Origin: Legionella worsleiensis
GTDB lineage: Bacteria; Pseudomonadota; Gammaproteobacteria; Legionellales; Legionellaceae
Assembly: GCF_001467535.1 (NCBI RefSeq)
Contig: NZ_LNZC01000012.1
Location: forward strand, 264,046-328,045
Direction of reading: 5' to 3'
DNA length: 64,000 bases
Part shown: piece after piece, positions 1-9,009 of the stretch
Layout of the letters: each line of letters opens with the position of its first letter
Position numbering within the stretch: the first letter of the stretch is position 1
Program-made: the position numbers and the translations under genes
Notes under the pieces: model-generated
Seen by the model: only the letters and a program-made list of their open reading frames with translations
Told to the model about the DNA's origin: nothing
Database searches by the model: none

Positions 1-345
1 AGCATGGGCTATTACTAATGCTTGCATGGCCATGGTATTTTCTTCCATAAGATAGGAAATACATGGGTTTGAGTTAATTACCAGTTCGTAGGCAAGCCCC
101 ATTTGTCCTCGTTTATAACTCTTTTCTACGCCTACAAAATGTTTGCCAAAAGACCAATGATGATATCCTATGGGCATGCCTACAGAGGCATAAGCATCCA
201 TCATTTGTTCAGCGCTAATGATTTCAATTTGATTTGGATAAGTATCCAGGTTAAAACTTTTGGCTATTCGAGCAATTTCACGGTCATAAGCCTGTATTAA
301 CTCAAAAGTCCATTCTGCACCAGTTGATAAAGGCTTTTTTTTCAT
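1..345 (-). CDS. ycgB: SpoVR/YcgB family protein, N-terminal 115 residues only
   Basis: The reading frame starts at the ATG at 345 and runs off the left edge without a stop. The translated piece carries the strongly conserved SpoVR N-terminus, including YDREIARIA, DTYPNQIE, DAYASVGMPIGYHHWSFGK and SYKRGQMGLAYE. Its start codon overlaps the stop of the upstream yeaH homologue in an ATGA arrangement, so the two are translationally coupled. SpoVR/YcgB is the third member of the conserved yeaG-yeaH-ycgB stress cluster. Its biochemical role is unknown. The family call is firm; the protein is truncated here only by the window edge (the family is usually about 500 residues). Confidence 0.93.
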   Translation of the reverse strand, partial: MKKKPLSTGAEWTFELIQAYDREIARIAKSFNLDTYPNQIEIISAEQMMDAYASVGMPIGYHHWSFGKHFVGVEKSYKRGQMGLAYELVINSNPCISYLMEENTMAMQALVIAHA

Positions 346-1607
346 GCCGTTTTCCTCTTGAATAATTCGCGAAATACTGGATAAATATCGGCAACATTAT
401 CAATATTTTCCATAGCAAAGTTAGGATAGTGCTCTTTAATCTGTTGATATACTTCCCACAGACTTTGGTGATGACGGGGCATAATTTCAATATAAGCAAA
501 ATACTGCAGTAAAGGCATGATTTTTTCCTGCAATAACTCTTGGCAATAGGGCGAATCCGCATTCCAGTTGTCGCCATCCGAGGCCTGAGCAACATAAATG
601 TTCCACGCTTGAGGGGGGTAACGGGCTTCGATTAGGGTATGTAATAATTCCAGAGCACTGGAAACTACTGTTCCCCCTGTTTCCCGAGAGTAAAAAAACT
701 CTTCCTCGTTGACTTCCTTTGCTGAAGTGTGATGACGGATAAAAACCAACTCAATTTTGTCATAATTTTTGGTGAGAAACATATACAGTAAAATGAAGAA
801 TCGTTTCGCAATATCTTTCTTTGCTTCATCCATAGACCCTGATACGTCCATTACGCAAAACATGACAGCTTGCGTTGAGGGAGCAGCTATGCGCACCCGA
901 TGATTATAGCGAAGATCAATGGTATCTATAAAAGGAACTGTTTTTATTTTTTTCTTATAAAAGGCGATGTCTCTTTCCAGTCTTGATAGCTCTACTTTAT
1001 CAGGATTTGCGTGAGATTTGAGACGTTCCAGTTCTTCTTCTACCTCTCGCAGCCTTCTTTTGTAGGGTGATGCCAAGGCAACACGTCGACCCGTCGCCTG
1101 CTTCATTGAACGCAGTATATTGATGTTGTTGGGAATGCCGCTGGTTGTAACCCCTGCTCTAACGGTTTTATAGGTGCTGATGCGGGCTAATTCCTTTTTT
1201 ACTAAATCAGGCAATTCCAAATCTTCAAAATAAAGTTCCAAAAACTCCTCACGAGAGAGCTCAAAAACAAAAGTGTCTTCACCTTCACCGCTATTACTGG
1301 CACTACCACCATCTCCTCCAGCACCGCCTCCGTTGGGTCTTTTTATACGGTCGCCCGTAATAAAATTATCATTTCCGGGTAACACTCGCTCTATATGGCC
1401 GCCTTGTCCTTTGTGAAAAGAGGGTTCGGAGATGTCTTTGGCCGGAATAGTGATTTGTTCACCCTGGTCTATCTCAGTAATACTGCGCTTGCCAACAGCT
1501 TCAGAAACGGCTCGTTTAATTTGATTTTTATATCGGCGCAAAAAGCGTTGGCGGTTGACCGTACTTTTTTTACCGGCATTTTGTCGTCTATCAATCAATT
1601 GCGACAT
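342..1607 (-). CDS. yeaH: YeaH/YhbH family protein (DUF444), VWA-like
   Basis: The 421-residue product begins with MSQLIDRRQNAGKKS, the usual N-terminus of the DUF444/YeaH family, and has an internal glycine/serine-rich acidic segment at about residues 85-110. The C-terminal half contains a von Willebrand A-like metal site, DVSGSM, preceded by FCVM. It lies 146 bp downstream of the YeaG-type kinase gene and overlaps the SpoVR gene by 4 bp. In enterobacteria YeaH is co-expressed with the YeaG kinase in stationary phase and starvation. By analogy it is a cytoplasmic partner of that kinase. No molecular activity can be assigned from the sequence. Confidence 0.93.
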   Translation of the reverse strand: MSQLIDRRQNAGKKSTVNRQRFLRRYKNQIKRAVSEAVGKRSITEIDQGEQITIPAKDISEPSFHKGQGGHIERVLPGNDNFITGDRIKRPNGGGAGGDGGSASNSGEGEDTFVFELSREEFLELYFEDLELPDLVKKELARISTYKTVRAGVTTSGIPNNINILRSMKQATGRRVALASPYKRRLREVEEELERLKSHANPDKVELSRLERDIAFYKKKIKTVPFIDTIDLRYNHRVRIAAPSTQAVMFCVMDVSGSMDEAKKDIAKRFFILLYMFLTKNYDKIELVFIRHHTSAKEVNEEEFFYSRETGGTVVSSALELLHTLIEARYPPQAWNIYVAQASDGDNWNADSPYCQELLQEKIMPLLQYFAYIEIMPRHHQSLWEVYQQIKEHYPNFAMENIDNVADIYPVFRELFKRKTA

Positions 1608-1650
1608 AATAGTTGCTCCACACCTTGTTCAGGGTAAGGTTTATTTAATG

Positions 1651-1718
1651 TCAAGGTTGGGTGAGGAGAGCCTCCTCCCGCCTGTAGAGTGAATTGGCAC
1701 CCAAAACACCAACCTTGA
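1651..1718 (-). other. Nested inverted repeats in the yeaG-yeaH spacer
   Basis: A perfect 10-base inverted repeat, TCAAGGTTGG at 1651-1660 and CCAACCTTGA at 1709-1718, encloses a second perfect hairpin with a 6-bp stem, GAGGAG at 1663-1668 and CTCCTC at 1672-1677. No long T-run follows in the yeaG-to-yeaH direction, so this is not a standard intrinsic terminator. Because it sits inside the transcript between two co-transcribed genes, an mRNA processing or stability element is the likeliest role. That role is inferred. Confidence 0.5.
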
Positions 1719-1753
1719 TTGGTTTCACAACCTTTAAGTTATGGATAAGACCC

Positions 1754-3685
1754 TTATTGTGATTTGCGTACTCGCAAGTACCACTCACAAAGTAACCGAA
1801 CTTGTTTGCGGGTGTAGCCTTTGTCTACCATGCGAGAAATAAATTCCTCATGCTTTTTCTTATCGTCTTCTGATGCTTTCGCATTGAAGGAAATAACGGG
1901 CAGCAAATCTTCGGTGTTGGTAAACATTTTTTTCTCTATGACCGATTTTAATTTCTCATAACTGTTCCAAACAGGATTTTTGCCGCGGTTATTGGCTCTG
2001 GCTCTCAATACGAAATTGACAACCTCATTACGGAAATCTTTAGGGTTTGAGATGCCCGCTGGTTTTTCAATTTTTTCCAGTTCAAGGTTTAACAATCCGC
2101 GGTCAAAAATTTCTCCAGTATCTGGGTCTCTATAGTCTTGATCCTGGATCCAGAAATCTGCGTAAGTAATGTAACGGTCGAAAATATTTTGTCCATATTC
2201 TGAATACGATTCGAGATAAGCCGTTTGGATTTCTTTACCAATAAATTCAACGTATTTGGTTGCTAAATATTCTTTAATGTAACTTAGGTAGGTTTCATGC
2301 ACTTCTTGCGGGAACTGCTCTTGCTCAATTTGTCGTTCCAGCACATACATTAAATGCACCGGATTGGCAGCAATTTCGGTATGATCGAAGTTAAATACTT
2401 TGGACAGTATTTTAAATGCAAAACGGGTAGAAATTCCGCTCATGCCCTCGTCAACACCAGCAAAATCTCTATATTCCTGGTAAGATTTTGCTTTGGGATC
2501 GGTATCTTTTAAGCTTTCACCGTTATAAACACGCATTTTAGAATAAATGCTCGAATTTTGCGGTTCTTTCAGCCGGGTTAATACGGAAAACTGAGCCAAC
2601 ATGTCCAGAGTCCCCGGTGCGCAGTGGGCCTTGGCCAGAGAGCTGTTGTCTATGAGTTTTTGATATATTTTAATTTCTTCTGAAACACGCAGACAGTAGG
2701 GCACTTTGACTATATTGATGCGATCTATAAACGCTTCGTTATTTTTATTATTTCTGAAGGTTTGCCATTCGGATTCGTTGGAGTGAGCCAGAATGATTCC
2801 TTCAAAGGGAATGGCAGATAAACCCTCTGTGGCATTGTAATTCCCTTCCTGGGTTGCGGTTAATAGGGGATGCAAAACCTTGATAGGTGCTTTAAACATC
2901 TCTACGAATTCTAATAACCCCCGGTTAGCCCGGCACAGTCCTCCGGAGTAACTGTATGCATCCGGATCATCTTGAGAGAATTCTTCCAGTTTGCGAATAT
3001 CCACTTTACCCACTAAAGACGAGATATCCTGGTTGTTCTCGTCTCCTGGCTCTGTTTTGGCAACAGCGATTTGTTTCAAGCGAGAGGGTTTTACTTTAAT
3101 CACACGGAATTTACTGATGTCCCCGTTAAATTCTTGCAAGCGTTTTACTGCCCAGGGCGACATCAGATAGCGCAGGTAACGTGTAGGAATGTTGAATCGT
3201 TCTCTGAGCAATTCCCCATCTTCCTGAGGATTGAACAAGGATAAGGGCGATTCGAAAACAGGAGATCCTTTAATGGCATAAAAAGGGGTTTTTTCCATGA
3301 GATCTTTTAATTTTTCGGCAATAGACGATTTACCGCCACCAACAGGACCAAGCAAATATAAAACCTGTTTGGTTTCCTCAAGCCCCTGGGCTGCGTGTTT
3401 TAAGAAGCCAACGATTTGTTCTATGGGCTCTTCCATCCCATAAAATTCTTTAAATACAGAGTATTGATGAATGATTTTATTGGAGAATATTCGTGATAAA
3501 ACGGGATCGTGCCGGGTATCTATTAATTCGGGTTCACCAATTGCCATAAGCAGCCTTTCCGCTGGGTTTGCATATGCAGAAGGATCCGTTTTGCATAACT
3601 CCAGGTATTCGTCCAGGCTCAAATCCTCTTCTTTGTTTTCTACAAAGCGCTTGGTATAGCCGGCTAAAAAATCTTGTGTATTCAT
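1754..3685 (-). CDS. yeaG: PrkA/YeaG family AAA-type serine protein kinase
   Basis: The 643-residue length is typical of the PrkA family. Residues 113-120 form a Walker A loop, GPVGGGKS, inside an AAA-like N-terminal domain. The C-terminal half has the conserved PrkA segments, for example GISTRFAFKILS and NRGLLEFVEMFKAP. The start at 3685 is preceded by a purine-rich GGGGAT site. The gene heads the yeaG-yeaH-ycgB cluster and is transcribed away from pepN. Family members are cytosolic kinases induced by starvation and stationary phase. An RpoS-like minus 10 box lies upstream (3799-3806). The targets in this organism cannot be read from sequence. Confidence 0.95.
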   Translation of the reverse strand: MNTQDFLAGYTKRFVENKEEDLSLDEYLELCKTDPSAYANPAERLLMAIGEPELIDTRHDPVLSRIFSNKIIHQYSVFKEFYGMEEPIEQIVGFLKHAAQGLEETKQVLYLLGPVGGGKSSIAEKLKDLMEKTPFYAIKGSPVFESPLSLFNPQEDGELLRERFNIPTRYLRYLMSPWAVKRLQEFNGDISKFRVIKVKPSRLKQIAVAKTEPGDENNQDISSLVGKVDIRKLEEFSQDDPDAYSYSGGLCRANRGLLEFVEMFKAPIKVLHPLLTATQEGNYNATEGLSAIPFEGIILAHSNESEWQTFRNNKNNEAFIDRINIVKVPYCLRVSEEIKIYQKLIDNSSLAKAHCAPGTLDMLAQFSVLTRLKEPQNSSIYSKMRVYNGESLKDTDPKAKSYQEYRDFAGVDEGMSGISTRFAFKILSKVFNFDHTEIAANPVHLMYVLERQIEQEQFPQEVHETYLSYIKEYLATKYVEFIGKEIQTAYLESYSEYGQNIFDRYITYADFWIQDQDYRDPDTGEIFDRGLLNLELEKIEKPAGISNPKDFRNEVVNFVLRARANNRGKNPVWNSYEKLKSVIEKKMFTNTEDLLPVISFNAKASEDDKKKHEEFISRMVDKGYTRKQVRLLCEWYLRVRKSQ

Positions 3686-3798
3686 ATGCCATCCCCTTTT
3701 ACTTATCCTTGTTCAGGATATAACGTGATACTTTATTATTAATTTTTGCATTTTTTGCTTATCGCTGGTAAAACCAAGATATAACATCTTTTATTACT

Positions 3799-3806
3799 AA
3801 GTATAG
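3799..3806 (-). promoter_or_regulatory. RpoS-like -10 element for yeaG
   Basis: On the minus strand this reads CTATACTT, followed by AGTAATAAAAG, which closely resembles the extended -10 element preferred by sigma-S (CTATACTTAA). Transcription would begin near 3793, about 110 nt before the yeaG start. The E. coli yeaGH operon is known to depend on RpoS, which makes the match credible. No start-site mapping supports it here. Confidence 0.45.
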
Positions 3807-3870
3807 TAGACTAAACCAATTAATTTGATACATAAATCAATAAACTATATGTTTTTTTTATAGGAAAGCA

Positions 3871-6462
3871 ATGACTATGCCAGACACTACCGTTTACTTG
3901 AAAAATTACCAAGCCCCCACTTTTACTGTAGATACAGTCGATTTGAATTTTGATTTATACGATGACCATGTTTTGGTTAAAAGCTCGCTCACTCTGCACC
4001 GTCAGCACGATGGCGCTCTGGTTTTATATGGTGACGAGCTTGAGCTTGTCGAGATAAAGATGAATGGCACCTTGCTTGAATCCTCTTGTTATACTCTTGA
4101 AAATGACAGTCTTATTATCAAAGACTGTTCTGATGAATTATCGCTGGAAATAATCACGAGGATCGAACCTCAGAATAATACGCAATTATCCGGTCTTTAT
4201 CGTTCAAATCATTTATTTTGCACGCAATGTGAGGCTGAAGGATTCAGGCGCATTACATTCTTTCCCGACAGACCCGATGTTTTGGCAACTTACACGACAA
4301 GAATATCTGCAGATAAAAATCAGTATCCTGTTCTATTATCGAATGGTAATCTGATAGACAGTGGCGCAACAAATGACGGTCGTCATTGGGTCATCTGGCA
4401 CGATCCTTTCAAAAAACCTTCTTATCTGTTTGCCTTGGTGGCGGGTAATTTAGCGTCTATTCACGATCAATTTATCACCTGTTCCGGTCGAACAGTCGAT
4501 TTGCATATCTACGTCGAACCCGGCAATGAAGATAAATGCGCACATGCTATGGCATCTTTGCAGCGATCCATGAAATGGGATGAGGAAGTATACGGTCGTG
4601 AATACGATTTGGATATTTTTATGATAGTGGCAGTAAGTGATTTCAACATGGGGGCTATGGAAAATAAAGGATTAAATATATTTAATTCCAAATACATTCT
4701 CGCCAGACCTGATACCGCCACCGATCAGGATTTTGCCGATGTTGAAGGAGTAGTTGCTCATGAATATTTTCATAACTGGACGGGAAATCGGGTCACGTGC
4801 AGAGACTGGTTTCAATTAAGTTTAAAAGAAGGGTTAACGGTATTTCGTGATCAGGAATTTTCTCGTGATATGAATTCTCGAGATGTAAATCGAATTATGG
4901 ATGTCAAGGCATTGCGCAGCCAGCAATTTCCAGAAGATGCCGGTAGCATGGCACATCCCGTTAGGCCTGAATCCTATCAGGAAATCAATAACTTCTACAC
5001 TGCAACAATTTATAACAAAGGGGCTGAAGTTATTCGTATGCAGCATACGCTGTTGGGAAAAGAAGGGTTCAGGCGTGGGATGGATCTTTATTTCAAACGC
5101 CATGATGGCCAGGCAGTAACCATTGATGATTTTGTTGCTGCCATGGAAGATGCGAATGGGGTCAATTTAACCCAATTTAAACGATGGTACAGTCAGGCAG
5201 GCACTCCTGAAGTACGAGTTACATCAAATTACTTAAATGGATGTTTGACATTGACCTTGCAACAAAGTTGTAAACCCACACCAGAATGTCATGATAAAAA
5301 ACCATTTCATATTCCCTTGCGAATTGCATTATTCGATGCTAAAGGCCAAATAATGCCCATAGATAATGAAATTTTAGAATTGAAAGAAGCACAGCAGAGT
5401 TTTGTATTTAAGGGATTAACTGAGCAACCCGTCGTTTCCTTATTGCGTGAGTTTTCTGCTCCTATTCGATTAAACGATGAATTGACTCAGGATGACTTAT
5501 TATTTTTGTTATGTCATGAGACAGATGGTTACGCCAAATGGGATGCCGCACAACGCCTGGTCTTAAATTGCATCAAGGACTGTTTAAGCCTGCCAGAAAC
5601 GCAGTGGCATGTTCCGGAGCGTTTGATTGCCGCTTTTGCTCACGTATTGCTTGATGAGTCTTTGGATGCTGATTTACGAGCAGAGTTGTTAACTCCCCCA
5701 GGTTTTGAGGAGGTTGCGGCTTCTTTAACACAGGTTGATGTCGGTCAGGTTGAAGCGGTGCGTGATTATTTTCGTCAACAACTGGGAATTCGGTTGTATG
5801 ATTCTTTATCTCAAGTTTATCAACAATTATGGCAGACAGAAGATCATCAAATGCATGGCCAAGCCTATGGTCGCAGAAAATTAAGAAATATTTGTTTGTG
5901 GCTGCTGATGAAAGCCAATGAAGAAAAGAACCTGAATCTCTGCAAACAGCAATTTGGTGCAGCGAAAACAATGACGGATCAAATTGCAGGGTTTTCTCTA
6001 TTAGTGAATGCGGCAGATGAATCCAGTAGAATCAAGGCTATAGGTGATTTTTATCAACAATGGTCGCACAATGAATTGGTATTGGATAAATGGTTTGCTT
6101 TGCAAGCCGCTGCAGAGCTGCCCGGAACTCTTGATGCGGTAAAACAATTATTGAACCACTCCGCATTCAGTATTAAAAACCCCAATAAAGTACGGGCGGT
6201 TATAGGCGCATTCTGCATGGCTAATCCACGGAATTTTCATGCGGTTGACGGAAGTGGTTATCAATTTCTCACCGATATGTTACTAAAAATTGATCAATTA
6301 AACCCTCAAATTGCCGCCAGGCTGGCAACGCCGTTTACCCGTTGGCAGCGTTATGATGCATCAAGACAAGCCTTAATGAGAAAGCAGCTGGAGCACTTGG
6401 CAAAACAGGATCTATCTCGTGATTTGCGTGAAGTAGTTGATAAAAGTCTGGTTATAACCTAA
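3871..6462 (+). CDS. pepN: Aminopeptidase N (M1 family zinc metallopeptidase)
   Basis: The 863-residue product is a full-length gammaproteobacterial PepN. The exopeptidase motif GAMEN lies at residues 261-265. The zinc motif HEYFH places ligands at H297 and H301 and the general base at E298; the third ligand, E320, lies in LSLKEG with the usual spacing. It removes N-terminal residues from peptides in the cytoplasm. An AGGAAA ribosome site precedes the ATG at 3871; the ATG at 3877 is an alternative start two codons later. It is transcribed divergently from yeaG and appears monocistronic. Confidence 0.97.
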   Translation: MTMPDTTVYLKNYQAPTFTVDTVDLNFDLYDDHVLVKSSLTLHRQHDGALVLYGDELELVEIKMNGTLLESSCYTLENDSLIIKDCSDELSLEIITRIEPQNNTQLSGLYRSNHLFCTQCEAEGFRRITFFPDRPDVLATYTTRISADKNQYPVLLSNGNLIDSGATNDGRHWVIWHDPFKKPSYLFALVAGNLASIHDQFITCSGRTVDLHIYVEPGNEDKCAHAMASLQRSMKWDEEVYGREYDLDIFMIVAVSDFNMGAMENKGLNIFNSKYILARPDTATDQDFADVEGVVAHEYFHNWTGNRVTCRDWFQLSLKEGLTVFRDQEFSRDMNSRDVNRIMDVKALRSQQFPEDAGSMAHPVRPESYQEINNFYTATIYNKGAEVIRMQHTLLGKEGFRRGMDLYFKRHDGQAVTIDDFVAAMEDANGVNLTQFKRWYSQAGTPEVRVTSNYLNGCLTLTLQQSCKPTPECHDKKPFHIPLRIALFDAKGQIMPIDNEILELKEAQQSFVFKGLTEQPVVSLLREFSAPIRLNDELTQDDLLFLLCHETDGYAKWDAAQRLVLNCIKDCLSLPETQWHVPERLIAAFAHVLLDESLDADLRAELLTPPGFEEVAASLTQVDVGQVEAVRDYFRQQLGIRLYDSLSQVYQQLWQTEDHQMHGQAYGRRKLRNICLWLLMKANEEKNLNLCKQQFGAAKTMTDQIAGFSLLVNAADESSRIKAIGDFYQQWSHNELVLDKWFALQAAAELPGTLDAVKQLLNHSAFSIKNPNKVRAVIGAFCMANPRNFHAVDGSGYQFLTDMLLKIDQLNPQIAARLATPFTRWQRYDASRQALMRKQLEHLAKQDLSRDLREVVDKSLVIT

Positions 6463-6611
6463 GACGCAGGATTGTACCGGATATGCCTTGAGTCATTAGG
6501 CTCAATCTTTTGATATTAACATGGTTTATTTAATTTATATCAGAGCATGTTGATTGATTATTGATCATATGCTAGATTGAGCCCCATTATTTAACACATA
6601 TCCATTGCATT

Positions 6612-8402
6612 ATGACACGGTCTTCAAGCTCTAATCCCTCTGAATTCAAACGAAAGCTGCAATTTTTATCTGACTATTTTCTTAATTCACATGAGCGACG
6701 TAAGGCCTGGATCTTGTTATCAGGTTGTGTCTTAAGTCTTTTAGCAATGACAGGCCTTCTTTTTGCGTTGGGCTTTTGGTTTTTTCCCTTTATTTACGCA
6801 GCGTTTATCGCTAAAGACGTTGTTTTGTTGCTTATTGGGGTAGGCGTTGGTCTTTTGATCGCCAGTGCTATGACCGGGATGAATTATTTAGCGAATTATT
6901 TTAAAAATAAGTTGTATGTGAGTTGGCGCTCTTGGTTAACGAAGCACATAATCAATCAGTTCCTGAATAATAAAACAAACTTTCTCACTATTGCACGAGT
7001 GTATCGAGATATAGATAATCCTGAACAACGCATACAGGAAGATATTGACAAATTGGTTGAGTCTTCTCTGGAATTGGTTTTAGGATTTATTAGTAATTTT
7101 TCTAATCTTGTTATCTATACCGTGCTATTAAGTTTAGCCGGTGGTTCACTATCTTTGGTTCTTTTGGGAACTACCCTGGTAATTCCTGGATTTCTAGTAT
7201 GGGTAGCACTGGGGGTAGGTATTGTAACCTCGCTGATTGGCTACTACATCAACAGGTCATTACGGGAATCGACAAATCAAGAAATCATGGCGCACTCAAA
7301 TTTACGGGCTGATTTACAGCATATTCAAACCTCTTCTGAAGAGATAGCACTAGAGCATGCAGAACACTACTATCAAAAACGGTTGGAGAAAGAAGTCGAT
7401 GTATTAAATAAAAAAACGGCAAAACGTTTATCGATACAAAATGAAACAACTTCGTTTAATTTGTTTAATAGCGTTGTTCAAGCAATTATACCTCTCCTTG
7501 CTGCGGCCCCTTTATATTTCATGGATTTGATTTCTGTGGAGGTATTTTATTCAGTAGGATATTATTTTTCCATGATGACGCAATCGTTAAGCTGGTTTAT
7601 CAATTCTTTTGAGACTATCAATAAATTTCAGACCAGTTTAGACCGTGTTATAGGCTTGCAAAATGTTTTGGAAAAAAATAACAAAGGTCAATCTACTGGA
7701 AAAATAATTCGTACTGTAAATCATCATGATGGAAATTTGCTGGTCAAAAAACTGCGGCTTAACTTGCATGAGAGTAATTATATAGTGATTAAAGGACTTA
7801 ATCTGCAATTTGCTCCTGGAGTTCATACCCTGATTCAAGCCCCTTCTGGAGCAGGAAAAAGTAGTCTTTTTAAGGCGATAGCAGGAACCTGGTTATCTGG
7901 GGAGGGAGAAATTATTATTCCTAAAAGCCTTGAATCTGTTTATTTTTTACCACAGAAGCCCACTCTTCCTCAGGATACTTTAAGAAAAGTGCTCGTTTAT
8001 CCTGATGCCAAGTGCCATTATTCTGATAGTCAATTAATTTCAGCTTTAAAATCTGTCAATATGGAAACACTTGCAGATAAATTAGATGAATATGTTGGCT
8101 TTAAATCACTAGGTGAACAACAAAGAATCGCATTTGCTCGGGTGTTGTTAAGAAAGCCTGACTGGATATTTTTGGATGAAGCAACCGCATCTTTGGATGA
8201 AGACGTTGAAGAGCAGGTTTATTGTCGTCTCAAGGAGCTCCTGCCTGATTCAACCATTATAAGTATTGCGCACCGTTCTACAGTCAGACGTCATCACGAT
8301 AATGTATTATTTTTTAAAGTGAATGAAGATAAAGAGGTTCAAGTTGAAGAACAACACAGTTTGTCTGGTCGTGTTGCTAGAGATTGTGTTTCTGGTTTTT
8401 AG
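6612..8402 (+). CDS. ABC transporter, fused permease and ATPase (SbmA/BacA- and YddA-like)
   Basis: The 596-residue protein joins a membrane domain to a C-terminal nucleotide-binding domain. The membrane part has segments near residues 32-62, 68-88, 158-185, 188-210 and 290-325. The ATPase part has Walker A (APSGAGKSS, 410-418), Q448, the family-style signature SLGEQQR (499-505), Walker B ending in D522-E523, and the H-loop in SIAHRST. The SLGEQQR form of the signature is normal for YddA/ABCD-type half transporters and is not a loss. These act as homodimers in the inner membrane. The substrate is unknown. A decayed repeat islet follows directly. Confidence 0.9.
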   Translation: MTRSSSSNPSEFKRKLQFLSDYFLNSHERRKAWILLSGCVLSLLAMTGLLFALGFWFFPFIYAAFIAKDVVLLLIGVGVGLLIASAMTGMNYLANYFKNKLYVSWRSWLTKHIINQFLNNKTNFLTIARVYRDIDNPEQRIQEDIDKLVESSLELVLGFISNFSNLVIYTVLLSLAGGSLSLVLLGTTLVIPGFLVWVALGVGIVTSLIGYYINRSLRESTNQEIMAHSNLRADLQHIQTSSEEIALEHAEHYYQKRLEKEVDVLNKKTAKRLSIQNETTSFNLFNSVVQAIIPLLAAAPLYFMDLISVEVFYSVGYYFSMMTQSLSWFINSFETINKFQTSLDRVIGLQNVLEKNNKGQSTGKIIRTVNHHDGNLLVKKLRLNLHESNYIVIKGLNLQFAPGVHTLIQAPSGAGKSSLFKAIAGTWLSGEGEIIIPKSLESVYFLPQKPTLPQDTLRKVLVYPDAKCHYSDSQLISALKSVNMETLADKLDEYVGFKSLGEQQRIAFARVLLRKPDWIFLDEATASLDEDVEEQVYCRLKELLPDSTIISIAHRSTVRRHHDNVLFFKVNEDKEVQVEEQHSLSGRVARDCVSGF

Positions 8403-8518
8403 TTTTTCCTATTTTAGAAATACGTGTTGACAATTACTCCCGCCTACGTGCCTCGACTTGTTGACAATTGCTCCTGCCTACGTGCCTCGGCTTGTCCGAG
8501 GCATCCAAAAGATCTCGA

Positions 8519-8638
8519 TTAAGTACAAGTTTCCTCATACAGATCTCGCCACTCGGGATTAAGATCTTCAATCAAATTAATTTTCCATAGAGTGCCATTG
8601 CGCTTACTCGCCATCATATAGACGTAAAATACGTTCAT
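8519..8638 (-). pseudogene. GIY-YIG endonuclease remnant with internal deletion
   Basis: A 39-codon minus-strand frame begins MNVFYVYMMASKRNGTL and continues directly as WKINLIEDLNPEWRDLY. The first half matches the N-terminus of small GIY-YIG family nucleases (YhbQ/URI type). The second half matches the C-terminal KIELIExxNPxWxDLY segment of the same family. The YIG motif, catalytic Arg and Glu and about 55 codons between them are missing, so the frame has been fused in frame by an internal deletion. The product cannot be a nuclease. The family match is from memory of the consensus. Confidence 0.65.
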
Positions 8639-8699
8639 TTATTCTTTCTTGTTATCAAGTTTTGGACTCGCTTGAATAATATCATTCAAATTGAACTGA

Positions 8700-8792
8700 T
8701 TACAGAAGAGTAGGCTTGTTATAAATCCTATGTTGTAGCATGATACCCTTTAGCTTAGCCCAAAGCTCATCATTGAGCATAAGTCTAGCCAT
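8700..8792 (-). pseudogene. IS5-type transposase remnant, N-terminal 30 codons
   Basis: The minus-strand frame MARLMLNDELWAKLKGIM, followed by a LLQH-like segment and IYNKPTLL, resembles the first 30 residues of IS5/IS1031-group transposases, which continue in intact copies with a conserved NLRMTVEG-type stretch. Here the frame ends in a stop after TLL. A continuation rich in hydrophilic residues (NQFNLNDIIQASPKL) follows in another frame. The catalytic DDE core is absent. It sits inside the inverted-repeat islet, next to the GIY-YIG remnant. Confidence 0.55.
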
Positions 8793-9009
8793 TGCAAACT
8801 CGTTTTATACTTGGTTTCAGGGCCGTTATATTATGAGTTCGCTCTTGTTAATCAACGGATTAATGCGTTTAATTTAGCTGTATTTTTAATTTGAGCATCT
8901 CTTGGATGCCCCGGACAAGCCGAGGCACGCAGGCGGGGGGCAATTGTCAACACGCCCTATTAAAATAGATACTCAATTCAGCGCAATGCAGCGCTTTGGA
9001 ATGTAACGA

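Larger units (their letters stand above)
8409..8968. repeat. Decayed islet bounded by long inverted repeats
   Basis: The left arm (8409-8512) and right arm (8900-8968) are inverted copies of each other. Each contains CTATTTTA, six unrelated bases, CGTGTTGACAATT, and then an approximately 40-bp segment with the internal palindrome GCCTCGG-CTTGT-CCGAGGC. On the left, the first part of the unit is duplicated in tandem (8423-8460, then 8461 onward). The interior carries no intact gene, only fragments of a transposase and a GIY-YIG nuclease on the minus strand. It resembles a non-autonomous or decayed mobile unit inserted between the ABC transporter and aroE. Confidence 0.75.
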
